Part shown: positions 50,557 to 59,151 of the stretch, piece after piece
How positions within the stretch are numbered: position 1 is the first letter of the stretch
Layout: each line of letters starts with the position of its first letter
From: JBQTII01 sp052387905
GTDB taxonomy: Bacteria; Actinomycetota; Actinomycetes; Sporichthyales; Sporichthyaceae
Length of the DNA: 64,000 nucleotides
Reading direction: 5' to 3'
Assembly (NCBI GenBank): GCA_052387905.1
Contig: JBQTIR010000010.1
Span: 124,001-188,000, forward strand
Notes under the pieces: generated by a model
What the model was told of the DNA's origin: nothing
Database searches by the model: none
Seen by the model: only the letters and a program-made list of their open reading frames with translations
Program-made: the position numbers and the translations under genes

Positions 50557-51710
50557 ACTCGCCCACCCCCCACGCACCGCCTGCCCCGGTTCCGCCGGCC
50601 TACGGAACCGCCGCGCTCGCCGACGTGATGCCCTCGGTCCTGGCCGCACTCGGGGTCCCCGGCGAGCAGGGCCCCCTCGACCTCGAACTCCCCGAACGGG
50701 TCGCCGTCCTGCTCGTCGACGGTCTCGGCCTGGAACAGGTGCGGGCCCATCCCGAGCAGGCGCCCTACCTGAGTTCCCTGCTCGGCGAGGGCCGGGCGCT
50801 CTCGGCCGGCTTCCCCTCCACCACGGCGACGTCGCTGACCTCGCTGGGCACCGGGCTCCCGCCAGGCAGTCACGGCGTCCTCGGGCTGGCGACCAAAGGT
50901 CCGGACGGGCGCCTGCTCAATGCGCTGCGCTGGGATCCCGCTGTCGTCGACCCGGCGGCGTGGCAGCCGAACGCAACGGCGTTCGAACGTGCGGTGGCGG
51001 CCGGGGTCCGGGTGTGTTCGTTCGGTCCCGGAAAGTTCGCCGGCAGCGGTTTGAACGGCGCGGCGTTCCGCGGGGTGCAGCTGTCCGGGTGCGAGTCCGC
51101 CGGTGAACTCGCCGCGGGCACGCTGGACGCGCTCGCCGACCGGCCGGGCGCCGGGCGGGTGTTGGCCTATACCTACTACGGCGATCTGGACGCGACCGGC
51201 CACCGCCGCGGGGTGGCCTCGGCCGCCTGGCGTCATCAACTCGCCCACGTCGACATGCTCGCCATGCAGATCGGCACGGCGCTGCCCCCCGGTGCGGCGT
51301 TGCTGATCACCGCTGACCACGGGATGGTCGACCTGGCCGCGTCCGAACGGGTTGATTACGACACCGAGCCCGCGCTCCGCGCCGGTGTCGCGATGCTGGC
51401 CGGGGAACCGCGAGCGCGCTACATCCACGTCGTCCCCGGTGCGGTGGCTGACGTGGCGGCGGCCTGGCGTGACCGGCTCGGTACCGGCTGGTGGGTATGC
51501 ACCCGCACCGAGGCGGTTGCCGCCGGCTGGTTCGGGCCGGTGCACTCCTCGATGCTGGAGCGCATCGGTGATGTCGTCGCGGTGGCAGCGGGCGCCGGCA
51601 GCGTGATTGCGACCCGCAGTGAACCGGCGTTCGTGGCCCGCATGATCGGCATGCACGGGTCGCTGACCCCCGCTGAGCTGACGGTGCCGCTGCTCACCGC
51701 CCGCGGCTGA
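50553..51710 (+). CDS. Nucleotide pyrophosphatase/phosphodiesterase-family protein
   Basis: A 385-residue protein of the alkaline-phosphatase superfamily, type I phosphodiesterase group. The metal-binding Asp and nucleophile Thr are in LLVDGLGLEQV (about 52) and FPSTTATSLTSLGTG (about 90); further metal ligands are in GDLDATGHRRG and ITADHGMVDL (about 253). The substrate may be a nucleotide or lipid-phosphate diester. A GTG start overlaps the DUF5998 stop. Confidence 0.88.
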   Translation: MNSPTPHAPPAPVPPAYGTAALADVMPSVLAALGVPGEQGPLDLELPERVAVLLVDGLGLEQVRAHPEQAPYLSSLLGEGRALSAGFPSTTATSLTSLGTGLPPGSHGVLGLATKGPDGRLLNALRWDPAVVDPAAWQPNATAFERAVAAGVRVCSFGPGKFAGSGLNGAAFRGVQLSGCESAGELAAGTLDALADRPGAGRVLAYTYYGDLDATGHRRGVASAAWRHQLAHVDMLAMQIGTALPPGAALLITADHGMVDLAASERVDYDTEPALRAGVAMLAGEPRARYIHVVPGAVADVAAAWRDRLGTGWWVCTRTEAVAAGWFGPVHSSMLERIGDVVAVAAGAGSVIATRSEPAFVARMIGMHGSLTPAELTVPLLTARG

Positions 51711-51721
51711 CGGAGCGGGTC

Positions 51722-52984
51722 ATGGAGCAGGTCCTAGAGCGGGCGCACGCCCAGCGCCTGGACGGCGCAGACCCGCTCGCGAGTTTCCGCGACCGGGTCG
51801 TCATTGCCGACCCGGACCTGATCTACCTCGACGGGAATTCGCTGGGCCGGCTGCCCACCTCCACCGGTGAGCGCCTGCGCGCTGTCGTTGCGGGCGAATG
51901 GGGTGCGGCGCTCGTCGGCTCCTGGAAGGACTGGATCGAGTTGCCCAGTCGGGTCGGTGACGTCATCGGCGAGCACCTGCTCGGCGCGCTCCCCGGCGAG
52001 GTTGTGGTCAGCGACTCCACCACCGTCAATCTGTACAAGCTCGCTGCGGCTGCCCTCGACGCCCGGCCGGACCGGCGCGTGATCGTCACCGACGACGACA
52101 ACTTCCCGACCGACCGCTACGTCCTCGACGGACTCGCGGCGGCGCGCGGCCTGGAAATTCGCACCGTGACCGCCGACCCGACCCACGGCCCGTCGCTGGC
52201 CGACATCGCCGGCGCCCTGGACACCGACGTCGCCCTGGTGTCGTTCTCGCACGTCGCCTACCGCTCGGGGGCGCTGCTCGACCTGGCTGCGGTCACCGCC
52301 GCGGCGCATGAGGTCGGCGCGCTGACGCTCTGGGACCTCAGCCACGCGGCCGGATCGGTCCCGGTCGCATTGAACTCCGCCGGCGCCGACCTGGCCGTGG
52401 GCTGCACCTACAAGTACCTCAGCGGCGGACCGGGTGCGCCCGCGTTCCTCTACGTGCGCCGCGACCTGCAGGCGCAGCTGCGCCAGCCGATCTGGGGATG
52501 GTTCGGCCAGCGGAATCAGTTCGCGATGGGGGAGCATTACGACCCCGAGCCTGATGTCCGGTCCACCCTGACCGGGACCCCTGCCGTGCTCGGCCTGGCC
52601 GCGGTCGACGAAGGTGCGCGCTTGCTCGCCGACGCAGGCATTGATCGGCTCCGGGCCAAGGGCATGGCGCTGACCTCGCTGCTGTGCGAGCTCACCGACG
52701 CCTGGCTCGCCCCGCTCGGATTCACCGTGGTCAGCCCGCGTGATCCCGCGCTGCGTGGATCACACCTGACGCTGCATCACGAGCAGGCCTGGGCGATCTG
52801 CCGGGCGCTCGCGGCGGAGGCCGCCGTGGTGGGGGACTACCGCGAACCCGACCGGCTGCGGTTGGGCCCGGCCCCGCTCTACACCCGCTTCGTCGACGTC
52901 TGGGACGCCGCGGACCGTCTCCGGCGCCTTATCGCGGCCGGGGGCCACCTGCCCTACGCCGGGCCCCGGACCCGCGTCACCTGA
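51722..52984 (+). CDS. kynU: Kynureninase
   Basis: PLP enzyme of 420 residues that cleaves kynurenine to anthranilate and alanine. Hallmarks: IYLDGNSLGRLPTST (about 33-47), SDSTTVNLYKLAAAAL (phosphate site), LWDLSHAAGSVPVALN with the PLP-binding Asp, and the Schiff-base Lys in CTYKYLSGGPGAPAFLY (about 228). C-terminal LRLGPAPLYTRFVDVWDA is also typical. It is 11 bases after the phosphodiesterase gene. No other kyn gene is nearby. Confidence 0.93.
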   Translation: MEQVLERAHAQRLDGADPLASFRDRVVIADPDLIYLDGNSLGRLPTSTGERLRAVVAGEWGAALVGSWKDWIELPSRVGDVIGEHLLGALPGEVVVSDSTTVNLYKLAAAALDARPDRRVIVTDDDNFPTDRYVLDGLAAARGLEIRTVTADPTHGPSLADIAGALDTDVALVSFSHVAYRSGALLDLAAVTAAAHEVGALTLWDLSHAAGSVPVALNSAGADLAVGCTYKYLSGGPGAPAFLYVRRDLQAQLRQPIWGWFGQRNQFAMGEHYDPEPDVRSTLTGTPAVLGLAAVDEGARLLADAGIDRLRAKGMALTSLLCELTDAWLAPLGFTVVSPRDPALRGSHLTLHHEQAWAICRALAAEAAVVGDYREPDRLRLGPAPLYTRFVDVWDAADRLRRLIAAGGHLPYAGPRTRVT

Positions 52985-53103
52985 TCCCACCCTCCTAGCG
53001 TCCGACCTACCGAGCGCCATAGGTCACATCTGGTCGGACGTCAGGGATCCCACCCTCCTAGCGTCCGACCTACCGAGCGCCATAGGCCACATCTGGTCGG
53101 ACG
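52983..53103. repeat. Family D: two tandem copies of a 63-bp hairpin unit
   Basis: The unit starts GATCCCACCCTCCTAG and repeats at 53046 with one substitution (ggTcac/ggCcac) before the ends diverge. Each contains arms CGTCCGACC and GGTCGGACG around a 21-base loop. The first unit begins within the kynU stop codon. The terminal CGTCCGA/TCGGACG match the ends of family A, with a different interior. As paired hairpins between convergent genes they may terminate transcription. Confidence 0.88.
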
Positions 53104-53120
53104 CAACGGGGAGACGGACC

Positions 53121-53154
53121 GGAGCCCCGGCCGAAGGTGCTCGGCCGGGGCTCC
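53121..53154. terminator. Perfect 14-bp stem between kynU and the glycosidase-like gene
   Basis: GGAGCCCCGGCCGA - aggtgc - TCGGCCGGGGCTCC, 32 bases past the minus-strand stop at 53187. No T-run, as often in high-GC actinomycetes. Confidence 0.75.
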
Positions 53155-53186
53155 GGGGTGACGTGCGGTGCGGGCGGTGCTGTGCG

Positions 53187-55169
53187 TTACGGCGTCGGAG
53201 CCGTGGTGGGCTCGGTCGACGAGGTGGCCTCGGGCGCCGTGGTCGCCGCGGGGTCGGCCGGGGTGACCGGGTCCGTAGGCGCGGTGTCGGTGTCCGACTC
53301 GGTGGCCGTCTCGGTGTCCGTCTCAGTGCCCGTCTCAGTGGCAGTGGCCGGGGCCTCGGTGCCCGGGGGCACGAAGGTGGTCCCGTTCTTCTTCGCCTCC
53401 AGGTAGGCCTTGATGTACTCCTCGGCCTTCGCCGCGTCCGTGGTGCCCTCACCGGGGTTCACACCCGGCCGGACCAGGGAGTAGACGAGTTCACCCGGCT
53501 GGGAGTCACCCGGCTCCATGACCTCGAGCGCCGCGGCGGTGTACTTCGACGAGGCGTTCCACAGGTAGAAGCCGTTGATCCCGGCGTCGGCAGCGGCCTT
53601 GATCTGGGCCTTGACCTCGGCCGTGCCGTAGCTGACGCCCAGGGTGAAGTCCTGCAGCCACGGGACGATCGCGCAGTCCGTGCCGAGGACCAGCCGGTTG
53701 AACTCCATCATCGAGCGGTGGACGATGTCGTAGGGCTGGCTGTTCGGCTTGGCCACGCTGTACTCGCCCGGTCCCCAGTGCGACGGGTAGACCATCGGGG
53801 ACAGGAAGTCCAGGTGCTTGGCCATCTCCGGGATGTCCTGCGCGACCGAGACCGGAGTGAACGCGGAGATGCCGTAGACCGCGGCGCCGACCGTGGCGCC
53901 GGCCGCCTTGGTCCGCTGGCCCGCAATCTCGACGAAGTCGACGATCGCCTCGGTGGCGGTCCGGTCACCGATGCCGGGGTAGACCTGCCCGGTGTTCTCC
54001 GGCTTGCGGATGTAGTCGTACATGATCTGGTCGAAGCCGAGCTTCGCGGCCTCCTCAGCCAGACCGACGTTGTAGTCGATGACGTCCTGGTTCGCGAAGT
54101 TGGTGAACGAGGCGACGCCGTAGTTGCCGGCGCTGTACGCGTTGCCCGAGGCGTCCTGGATGACCATGTCCATCTTGCCGTTGGCGACGGCGTACTTGGC
54201 CAGCTTCGGGTCACGGAAGGCGACGATGCGGCCGGTGACGGTGCCACCGAGGTCGTGGATCTGCTTGAGCGCATCTGCGGCGACGTAGCGGTCCGACCCC
54301 GTTCCGGCGGCCTTGGCCAGCGGCACCTCGGACTGGTAGCCGATGATGCCGTCCTCGTCCTTGATGTCGAGCTGGATGTTGTCGATCTTCTTGTCCTTGA
54401 GCAGCTGCAGGATCGGCTCGCGCAGCGTCGAGGAGGCCCAACCGAAGGCGGTCAGGTGGACCGAGCGGGCACCGGAGGAATTCAGCGTCGGGATGACCGC
54501 TGCCTGCTCCGCGACGTTGCCGGCGGCGTCGGTGGCCACGACCATCGAACCGCGCGGGGCGACATCGAAAGCCCGGCTGAAGGTGCCGTCCTCGGCCATC
54601 TCCAGGTCCGCACCGTCGATCTGGAGCTTGTCCGCGCCCTCGGCCTTGCCGGTGAGGGTGAACGGCGCCTTGGCGTCGACCGGCTCGGCCGGAAGGTTCA
54701 GCGTGATCACCGGAGCGGTGGTGTCCAGGACGAACGTCTTGGACGTCGTCGAGTTGCGACCGGGCAGCCGCCCCGCCTTCGACGCGGAAATCGTGTGCTC
54801 ACCATCGGTCAGGCCAGTGGGACGGAAGACGATCGCGTCGCCCTCCTGGGTACCCGTGACCTCGGCGCCGTCGAGCTTGAGCGTGACGTCCGACATCTTG
54901 GCGCCGGTGATGGTGAACGCGAGGTCGGAGACGGTCTCGGCGTTCAGCGGAGCCCCGCCCACGTCCTGGTTGGCGACGAGGTCCACAGCGGACCCCGCAC
55001 CCAACGGCGACGCGGCAGCGCCGACGGCACCGAGCACCAGGGCGACCCCGGTGACAATGGCGACGTTGCGTCCGGTCTTGCGCTTGCTGTTCCCTGTCCC
55101 GGCCGCAGGCGTGCTCGGTTCTCCGGATGCCCCCCAGGGTGCAGGCGGTGTTGCGTCAGTGCCCGTCAT
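53187..55169 (-). CDS. Putative secreted glycoside hydrolase (DUF4015/PF13200 type)
   Basis: A 660-residue exported protein. A cytoplasmic N-terminus of about 30 residues precedes a membrane/signal segment (NVAIVTGVALVLGAVGAAASP, about 35-55), Ig-like beta domains (about 70-240), and a TIM-barrel-like DUF4015 domain (about 240-570) with IDNIQLDIKDEDGIIGY, GFDQIMYDYIRKPENTG (acidic residues) and FLSPMVYPSHWGPGEY. A Thr/Ser/Pro/Asp-rich tail of about 70 residues ends the protein. The start at 55169 fits; a GTG four codons earlier is possible. A cell-wall or polysaccharide substrate is inferred. The gene is divergent from a polysaccharide deacetylase. Confidence 0.83.
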   Translation of the reverse strand: MTGTDATPPAPWGASGEPSTPAAGTGNSKRKTGRNVAIVTGVALVLGAVGAAASPLGAGSAVDLVANQDVGGAPLNAETVSDLAFTITGAKMSDVTLKLDGAEVTGTQEGDAIVFRPTGLTDGEHTISASKAGRLPGRNSTTSKTFVLDTTAPVITLNLPAEPVDAKAPFTLTGKAEGADKLQIDGADLEMAEDGTFSRAFDVAPRGSMVVATDAAGNVAEQAAVIPTLNSSGARSVHLTAFGWASSTLREPILQLLKDKKIDNIQLDIKDEDGIIGYQSEVPLAKAAGTGSDRYVAADALKQIHDLGGTVTGRIVAFRDPKLAKYAVANGKMDMVIQDASGNAYSAGNYGVASFTNFANQDVIDYNVGLAEEAAKLGFDQIMYDYIRKPENTGQVYPGIGDRTATEAIVDFVEIAGQRTKAAGATVGAAVYGISAFTPVSVAQDIPEMAKHLDFLSPMVYPSHWGPGEYSVAKPNSQPYDIVHRSMMEFNRLVLGTDCAIVPWLQDFTLGVSYGTAEVKAQIKAAADAGINGFYLWNASSKYTAAALEVMEPGDSQPGELVYSLVRPGVNPGEGTTDAAKAEEYIKAYLEAKKNGTTFVPPGTEAPATATETGTETDTETATESDTDTAPTDPVTPADPAATTAPEATSSTEPTTAPTP

Positions 55170-55337
55170 ATCCCCATCCACCTTTTCGAAAGTTGTCGCG
55201 TCGCTGATTCTTGAGCCATGTGTGCGACGTTCCCCCACATTTGCGTTCCCGCTGCGTCATGATCGCACTCAACAAGATCGTCTGCACTGGCGTTGCACAA
55301 GATCAGAGTGCAGTACCAACAACTACTAGGGGGGAAA

Positions 55338-56492
55338 ATGCGGCGACCACGTCTCGTCCTTGCCGCGGCGCTTACCGGAATGTTGCTTACCGCCTGCTCG
55401 GACAGCGGTGACAGCGCTGTCGAGGCCATCAACGCGGGGGCCTCGACCACACCGGAAGCTGTGCCGGCATCGCCCACTCCAACGGCGGAACCGACCGAAG
55501 CCTCGGTCGCGGTCGACCCCGCCTCGGTGAGTGCGAACGAACTGGGGCAGGTCCCCGTGATGATGTACCACGTGGTCAAACCGGACCCCAAGGGTGAATA
55601 CGACCAGTCGCCCGAGGAGTTCAAGGCCGAGCTCCAGCGCCTTTATGACGAGGACTACCGACCGGTCACCGCGCAGGATTTCGTCTCTGGCAATATCGAC
55701 ATTCCGGCCGGAATGCATCCGGTGGTCCTGACCTTCGACGACTCCACGGTCAGCCAGGCCCAGATCGGCCCGGACGGCAAGCCCACCGCGGACACCGCGC
55801 TGGGCATCCTGGAGGCTTTCGGGGAGGCCAACCCGGACTTCAAGCCGACCGCGACGTTCTACGTCAACAACGGCTCCTTCTCCGATGCCAAGGTCATCCC
55901 GTGGCTGGTCGAGAACGGCTACGAGGTCGGCTCGCACACCGCTACCCACGCCAACCTCAAGCAGATCTCGGATGCCGGCGTGCAGAAGGAGATCGCGACG
56001 AACGTCGCGGAGGTCCAGGCCGCGGTGGACGGCTACACCGTGACGACGTTCGCGCGGCCGTTCGGCATCGGTCCGGTCAACGCGGTGCTCGCCTACAAGG
56101 GCACCGACGGCACGACCAGCTACGACTTCTCCGGCGTGATGCTCGTCGGGTCGAACCCGTCGAAGTCGCCGTTCGCCGCGGACTTCAACCCGTTCGGGAT
56201 TCCGCGGGTGCGCTCGGGTCTGGGCGACCAGGAGCTGGACTCGAAGTACTGGCTCGACGTGCTGGAGAAGAACCCGAAGTCGCGCTACACCTCCGACGGT
56301 GACCCGGAAATGATCTCCTACCCGTCGACCTCGACGGTGCAGATCGGCGACGACTGGAAGGCCAAGGCACAGTCTTACGACCCGAGCGGCTCGAGCACCG
56401 AGTCGTCCACGGGTTCGGCGAGTGCGACCCCGGCCCCGACGTCGGCCAGCACTGCCGCCGCGGTGGAGCCGAGCGCTAGCGCGACGCCGTAG
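55338..56492 (+). CDS. Polysaccharide deacetylase (NodB homology), lipoprotein
   Basis: A 384-residue exported deacetylase. Lipobox LLTAC puts the lipid Cys at about residue 20; a Thr/Pro/Glu linker follows. The NodB domain (about 75-290) has VMMYHVV, the LTFDDS metal/catalytic Asp pair (about 133-137), GSHTATHANL with the two metal His (about 198-205) and FARPFGIG. A Ser/Thr/Ala tail of about 40 residues ends it. The start is preceded by a GGGGGG ribosome site. With the divergent glycosidase-like gene it may remodel an envelope polysaccharide. Confidence 0.88.
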   Translation: MRRPRLVLAAALTGMLLTACSDSGDSAVEAINAGASTTPEAVPASPTPTAEPTEASVAVDPASVSANELGQVPVMMYHVVKPDPKGEYDQSPEEFKAELQRLYDEDYRPVTAQDFVSGNIDIPAGMHPVVLTFDDSTVSQAQIGPDGKPTADTALGILEAFGEANPDFKPTATFYVNNGSFSDAKVIPWLVENGYEVGSHTATHANLKQISDAGVQKEIATNVAEVQAAVDGYTVTTFARPFGIGPVNAVLAYKGTDGTTSYDFSGVMLVGSNPSKSPFAADFNPFGIPRVRSGLGDQELDSKYWLDVLEKNPKSRYTSDGDPEMISYPSTSTVQIGDDWKAKAQSYDPSGSSTESSTGSASATPAPTSASTAAAVEPSASATP

Positions 56493-56509
56493 CTCACGCA
56501 GCACGAAAG

Positions 56510-56545
56510 GGCCGGTCACCTCGGGGGAGGTGACCGGCCTTCTTT
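56510..56545 (+). terminator. Rho-independent terminator of the deacetylase gene
   Basis: GGCCGGTCACCT and its complement AGGTGACCGGCC (56528-56539) form a 12-bp stem with a 6-base loop, followed by TTCTTT. The outer GCACGAAAG/CTTTCGTGC pair extends the dyad to about 50 bases. Confidence 0.88.
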
Positions 56546-56601
56546 CGTGCGCCGACCGGGACTGATGTGTGGAGGCCGGCAGTAGCGGGGGTGCGGGAGC
56601 T

Positions 56602-57861
56602 TCAGTCGCGGCGCTTGGTGCCGAAGACGATGTCGTCCCAGGCCGGAACGCTGGCCCGGCGGTTACGACCCGAGCTCCGCGGCGGCGCGGACGCACTGGC
56701 TCCGGTGAACTCCTCGCCGTGCCCGTCGTGGGTGCCGGTGCGCGCCGTGACCACGGACTCGACCTGCTCGGTGCTCTCCCCGGACACGGTCATGGGCGCC
56801 GGCATGTCCATCGGAAGCGTCGGCGCCTCGATGGTGGGTCGCCGCGCAGGCTGCGTCACAGCCGCAGGAGCGGGCGGCGCCACGGGCGCCGGCGGAACGG
56901 GCCGCACGCTCGCAGCCGTCGCGGCGGCCGCAGTGCTGCGCACCGGTGGCGCCGGCGGGAGAACTGTCGGGGTCTGTCGCGGGGGAGTGACCACGGTGGC
57001 GGGCCTCGGCGCTGGGGACCCGACAGCAACCGGCTCGGGCGTGCGCGCGAGCACGTCGGGCCGCCGCGGCGCGGCGGTCTCGACCTGGCGCGTGGACGTG
57101 GGCACCGGCACGCGGACCGGCTCCGTCGCGGCGGTGGTGTCGACCTCGAGCGCGGCGGGCAGCGGGGAGGTTGCCGGACGCGGCGTCGGCGTGGCCGCCG
57201 CCAACGTCTCGGCGGTACGCACCGGGGAGATCAGGGAGGGCAGTTCGGCGAGCCGCGGTACGAAGGGCCCGCGTGCGGGTCGCTCGGCGAGCTCGGCGGT
57301 GATCCAGCGTGCCTGGTCATTGTCCGCGAGCACCGTGCGGGCACGGGGGTCGAACACGAACGCCGCCACATGGGTGTCGTCGTCGTGGGCGTACCCGAGT
57401 TGGACGATCCACCGCCCGTCTTCGCGACGCCAGGAATCGCGCTCGACGTCGGCAACCGCGACGCCGATGGTCTCCATGCGCGCGAGCAGGGCGTCGTCCA
57501 AGGTCTGCGGCCGGGTCTCGGCGGGACCAGGGCGACGCACAGCCGCACGACCGGCCTGGGTGGCCATGTATTCGCGCTCGGCCAGGACAGGGCCCTCGAA
57601 CCGGCGTACTCGCTCCAGGTGCACCCCGGAGGCGCGAGCAACCTGCTCGGCGCTGGCGCCGGCCCGGATCCGGGCCTGGATCTCACGCGGGCGCAGTTGG
57701 CCCTCGGTCTCGAAGTTGAGCTCGCCGACGCGCGCGCGGTCCCCCCGGACGGCGGCCCGAAGCCGCTCGTCCATCGGTAACAGGAACTTGTCCCCGACGG
57801 GGGAACGCAGGACCAGGTGGGTCCCCCGCTCGTTCGCTGCAACCAGACGTAGTTCCTGCAT
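56602..57861 (-). CDS. sepH: Cell-division regulator SepH
   Basis: FtsZ-interacting division protein of actinomycetes, 419 residues. The N-terminal DUF3071 domain (1-170) begins MQELRLVAANERGTHLVLRS and holds a helix-turn-helix-like IRAGASAEQVARASGVHLERVRRFEGPVLAERE. A long Pro/Ala/Thr/Val-rich disordered linker follows, then the conserved C-terminal RASVPAWDDIVFGTKRR. The start at 57861 matches the family N-terminus. Placement just before hemH repeats the Streptomyces order. Confidence 0.93.
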   Translation of the reverse strand: MQELRLVAANERGTHLVLRSPVGDKFLLPMDERLRAAVRGDRARVGELNFETEGQLRPREIQARIRAGASAEQVARASGVHLERVRRFEGPVLAEREYMATQAGRAAVRRPGPAETRPQTLDDALLARMETIGVAVADVERDSWRREDGRWIVQLGYAHDDDTHVAAFVFDPRARTVLADNDQARWITAELAERPARGPFVPRLAELPSLISPVRTAETLAAATPTPRPATSPLPAALEVDTTAATEPVRVPVPTSTRQVETAAPRRPDVLARTPEPVAVGSPAPRPATVVTPPRQTPTVLPPAPPVRSTAAAATAASVRPVPPAPVAPPAPAAVTQPARRPTIEAPTLPMDMPAPMTVSGESTEQVESVVTARTGTHDGHGEEFTGASASAPPRSSGRNRRASVPAWDDIVFGTKRRD

Positions 57862-58058
57862 GACCGAAGGCCTCCTGCTGCGCGGGCATTGAGGTAGGTC
57901 ATGAGTTTCTCGTCTGCACCCGCCAAAGCGGTGGAGGCTCGGCGGGGCGAAGGCGGCGTGTCGGAGCAAACGGGTGAAAGCTAGGCGATATTGACCACAC
58001 GCGAGGAGATGTCACGGCGATTCCGGCCGGTCGCGGAGCGGCTGGCAGGATCGCAGCT

Positions 58059-59126
58059 GTGAGCGAGCGCAGCTACGACGCATTCCTTCTGGTTTCCTTC
58101 GGCGGTCCGGAGGCACCCGCGGACGTCCTGCCGTTCCTGGAGAACGTAACCCGCGGCCGTGGGGTTCCGCCCGAGCGCCTGGTCTCGGTGGCCGAGCACT
58201 ACCACCACCTCGGTGGGCGCAGTCCGATCAACGATCAGTGCCGGGCATTGCTCGTCGCGATCGAGGCGGAGTTCCGAGCGAGGGGCATCGACCTGCCGAT
58301 CTACTGGGGCAACCGCAACTGGCACCCGATGCTCGCCGACACCTTTACCGCGATGGCAGCTGACGGGGTCCGGTCGGTGCTTGCGATGACGACGTCGGCC
58401 TACGCCTCGTACTCCGGCTGTCGGCAGTACCGCGAGGACCTCGCCGCGGCGCGCACCGCCGCCGGGGCGGAAGGTATCCACATCGACAAGATCCGCCACT
58501 ACTTCAACCACCCGGGCTTCGTGGAGCCGATGATCTCCTCGACGATCGCGGCCCTGGATGCCCTGCCGGGCGGGCTTGCAGAATCCGCGCCCCTGGTGTT
58601 CACCACTCACTCGATCCCGATCGCGATGGCTGAGCGCGCGGGACCGGACGGTGGCGCTTACGTGGCGCAACATCGCGAGGTCGCACGGCTGGTAGCCCAG
58701 GGGGTCACCGTGCGAACCGGTGTGGCTCACCCGTGGGAGCTGGTCTTCCAATCCCGCTCCGGACCACCGTCCGTTCCGTGGCTGGAGCCGTCGGTCGAGG
58801 AGCACCTGCGCACGTTGGCCGCCGGTGGGGTGCGCGGGGTGGTCGTGGTCCCGATCGGGTTCATCTCCGACCACGTGGAGGTCTGTTACGACCTCGACAT
58901 CGAGCTGCGAGAACTCGCCGACTCGCTCGGCATGGCGATGTCCCGGGCGGGGACCGTCGGTGTCGACCCGGCGTTCGTGCGGGCTGTCGGGGACCTGGTG
59001 CGCGAGCGGATCGACGGCGGCCCGCGGGCAGCCGTGGGTGAGCTCGGGCCGAGCCACGACACCTGCCCCGCAGGGTGTTGTGCGAACCTGCGCGGACCCA
59101 CACCGGCGGCCGCAGGCCAGGACTGA
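58059..59126 (+). CDS. hemH: Coproporphyrin III ferrochelatase
   Basis: Inserts iron into coproporphyrin III in the actinobacterial haem route (also called CpfC). The 355 residues show the ferrochelatase fold: YDAFLLVSFGGPEAPADVLPFLENV at the N-terminus, the iron-ligand His in VFTTHSIPIAMAE (about 188), Glu in GFISDHVEVCYDLD (about 270), and a C-terminal HDTCPAGCCANL Cys cluster that with an upstream Cys holds the [2Fe-2S] centre in actinobacterial enzymes. GTG start; the N-terminal MSERS is a frequent actinobacterial beginning. Confidence 0.93.
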   Translation: MSERSYDAFLLVSFGGPEAPADVLPFLENVTRGRGVPPERLVSVAEHYHHLGGRSPINDQCRALLVAIEAEFRARGIDLPIYWGNRNWHPMLADTFTAMAADGVRSVLAMTTSAYASYSGCRQYREDLAAARTAAGAEGIHIDKIRHYFNHPGFVEPMISSTIAALDALPGGLAESAPLVFTTHSIPIAMAERAGPDGGAYVAQHREVARLVAQGVTVRTGVAHPWELVFQSRSGPPSVPWLEPSVEEHLRTLAAGGVRGVVVVPIGFISDHVEVCYDLDIELRELADSLGMAMSRAGTVGVDPAFVRAVGDLVRERIDGGPRAAVGELGPSHDTCPAGCCANLRGPTPAAAGQD

Positions 59127-59151
59127 GCAGATCAAGCAGATTGAGCAGATG
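59125..59151 (+). repeat. Three tandem 9-base units across the hemH-suhB junction
   Basis: GAGCAGATC, AAGCAGATT and GAGCAGATG run from the hemH stop to the suhB start codon, whose ATG is the end of the third unit. There is no conventional ribosome-binding site in them. Confidence 0.7.

Noticed and set aside
52983..53103. CRISPR array
   Set aside because: Only two 63-bp tandem units with nearly identical content, no spacers, and no cas genes.
53163..55214. 683-codon frame antisense to the glycosidase-like gene
   Set aside because: It mirrors the real gene in a high-GC frame, is Arg/Gly/Val-rich and has no recognisable domain.
57953..57962. CGGCGTGTCG near 57.95 kb as a fourth 73-bp element at the regular spacing
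   Set aside because: Only one inner arm is present; the opposite arm and both outer GGCATGCATGCC blocks are missing.
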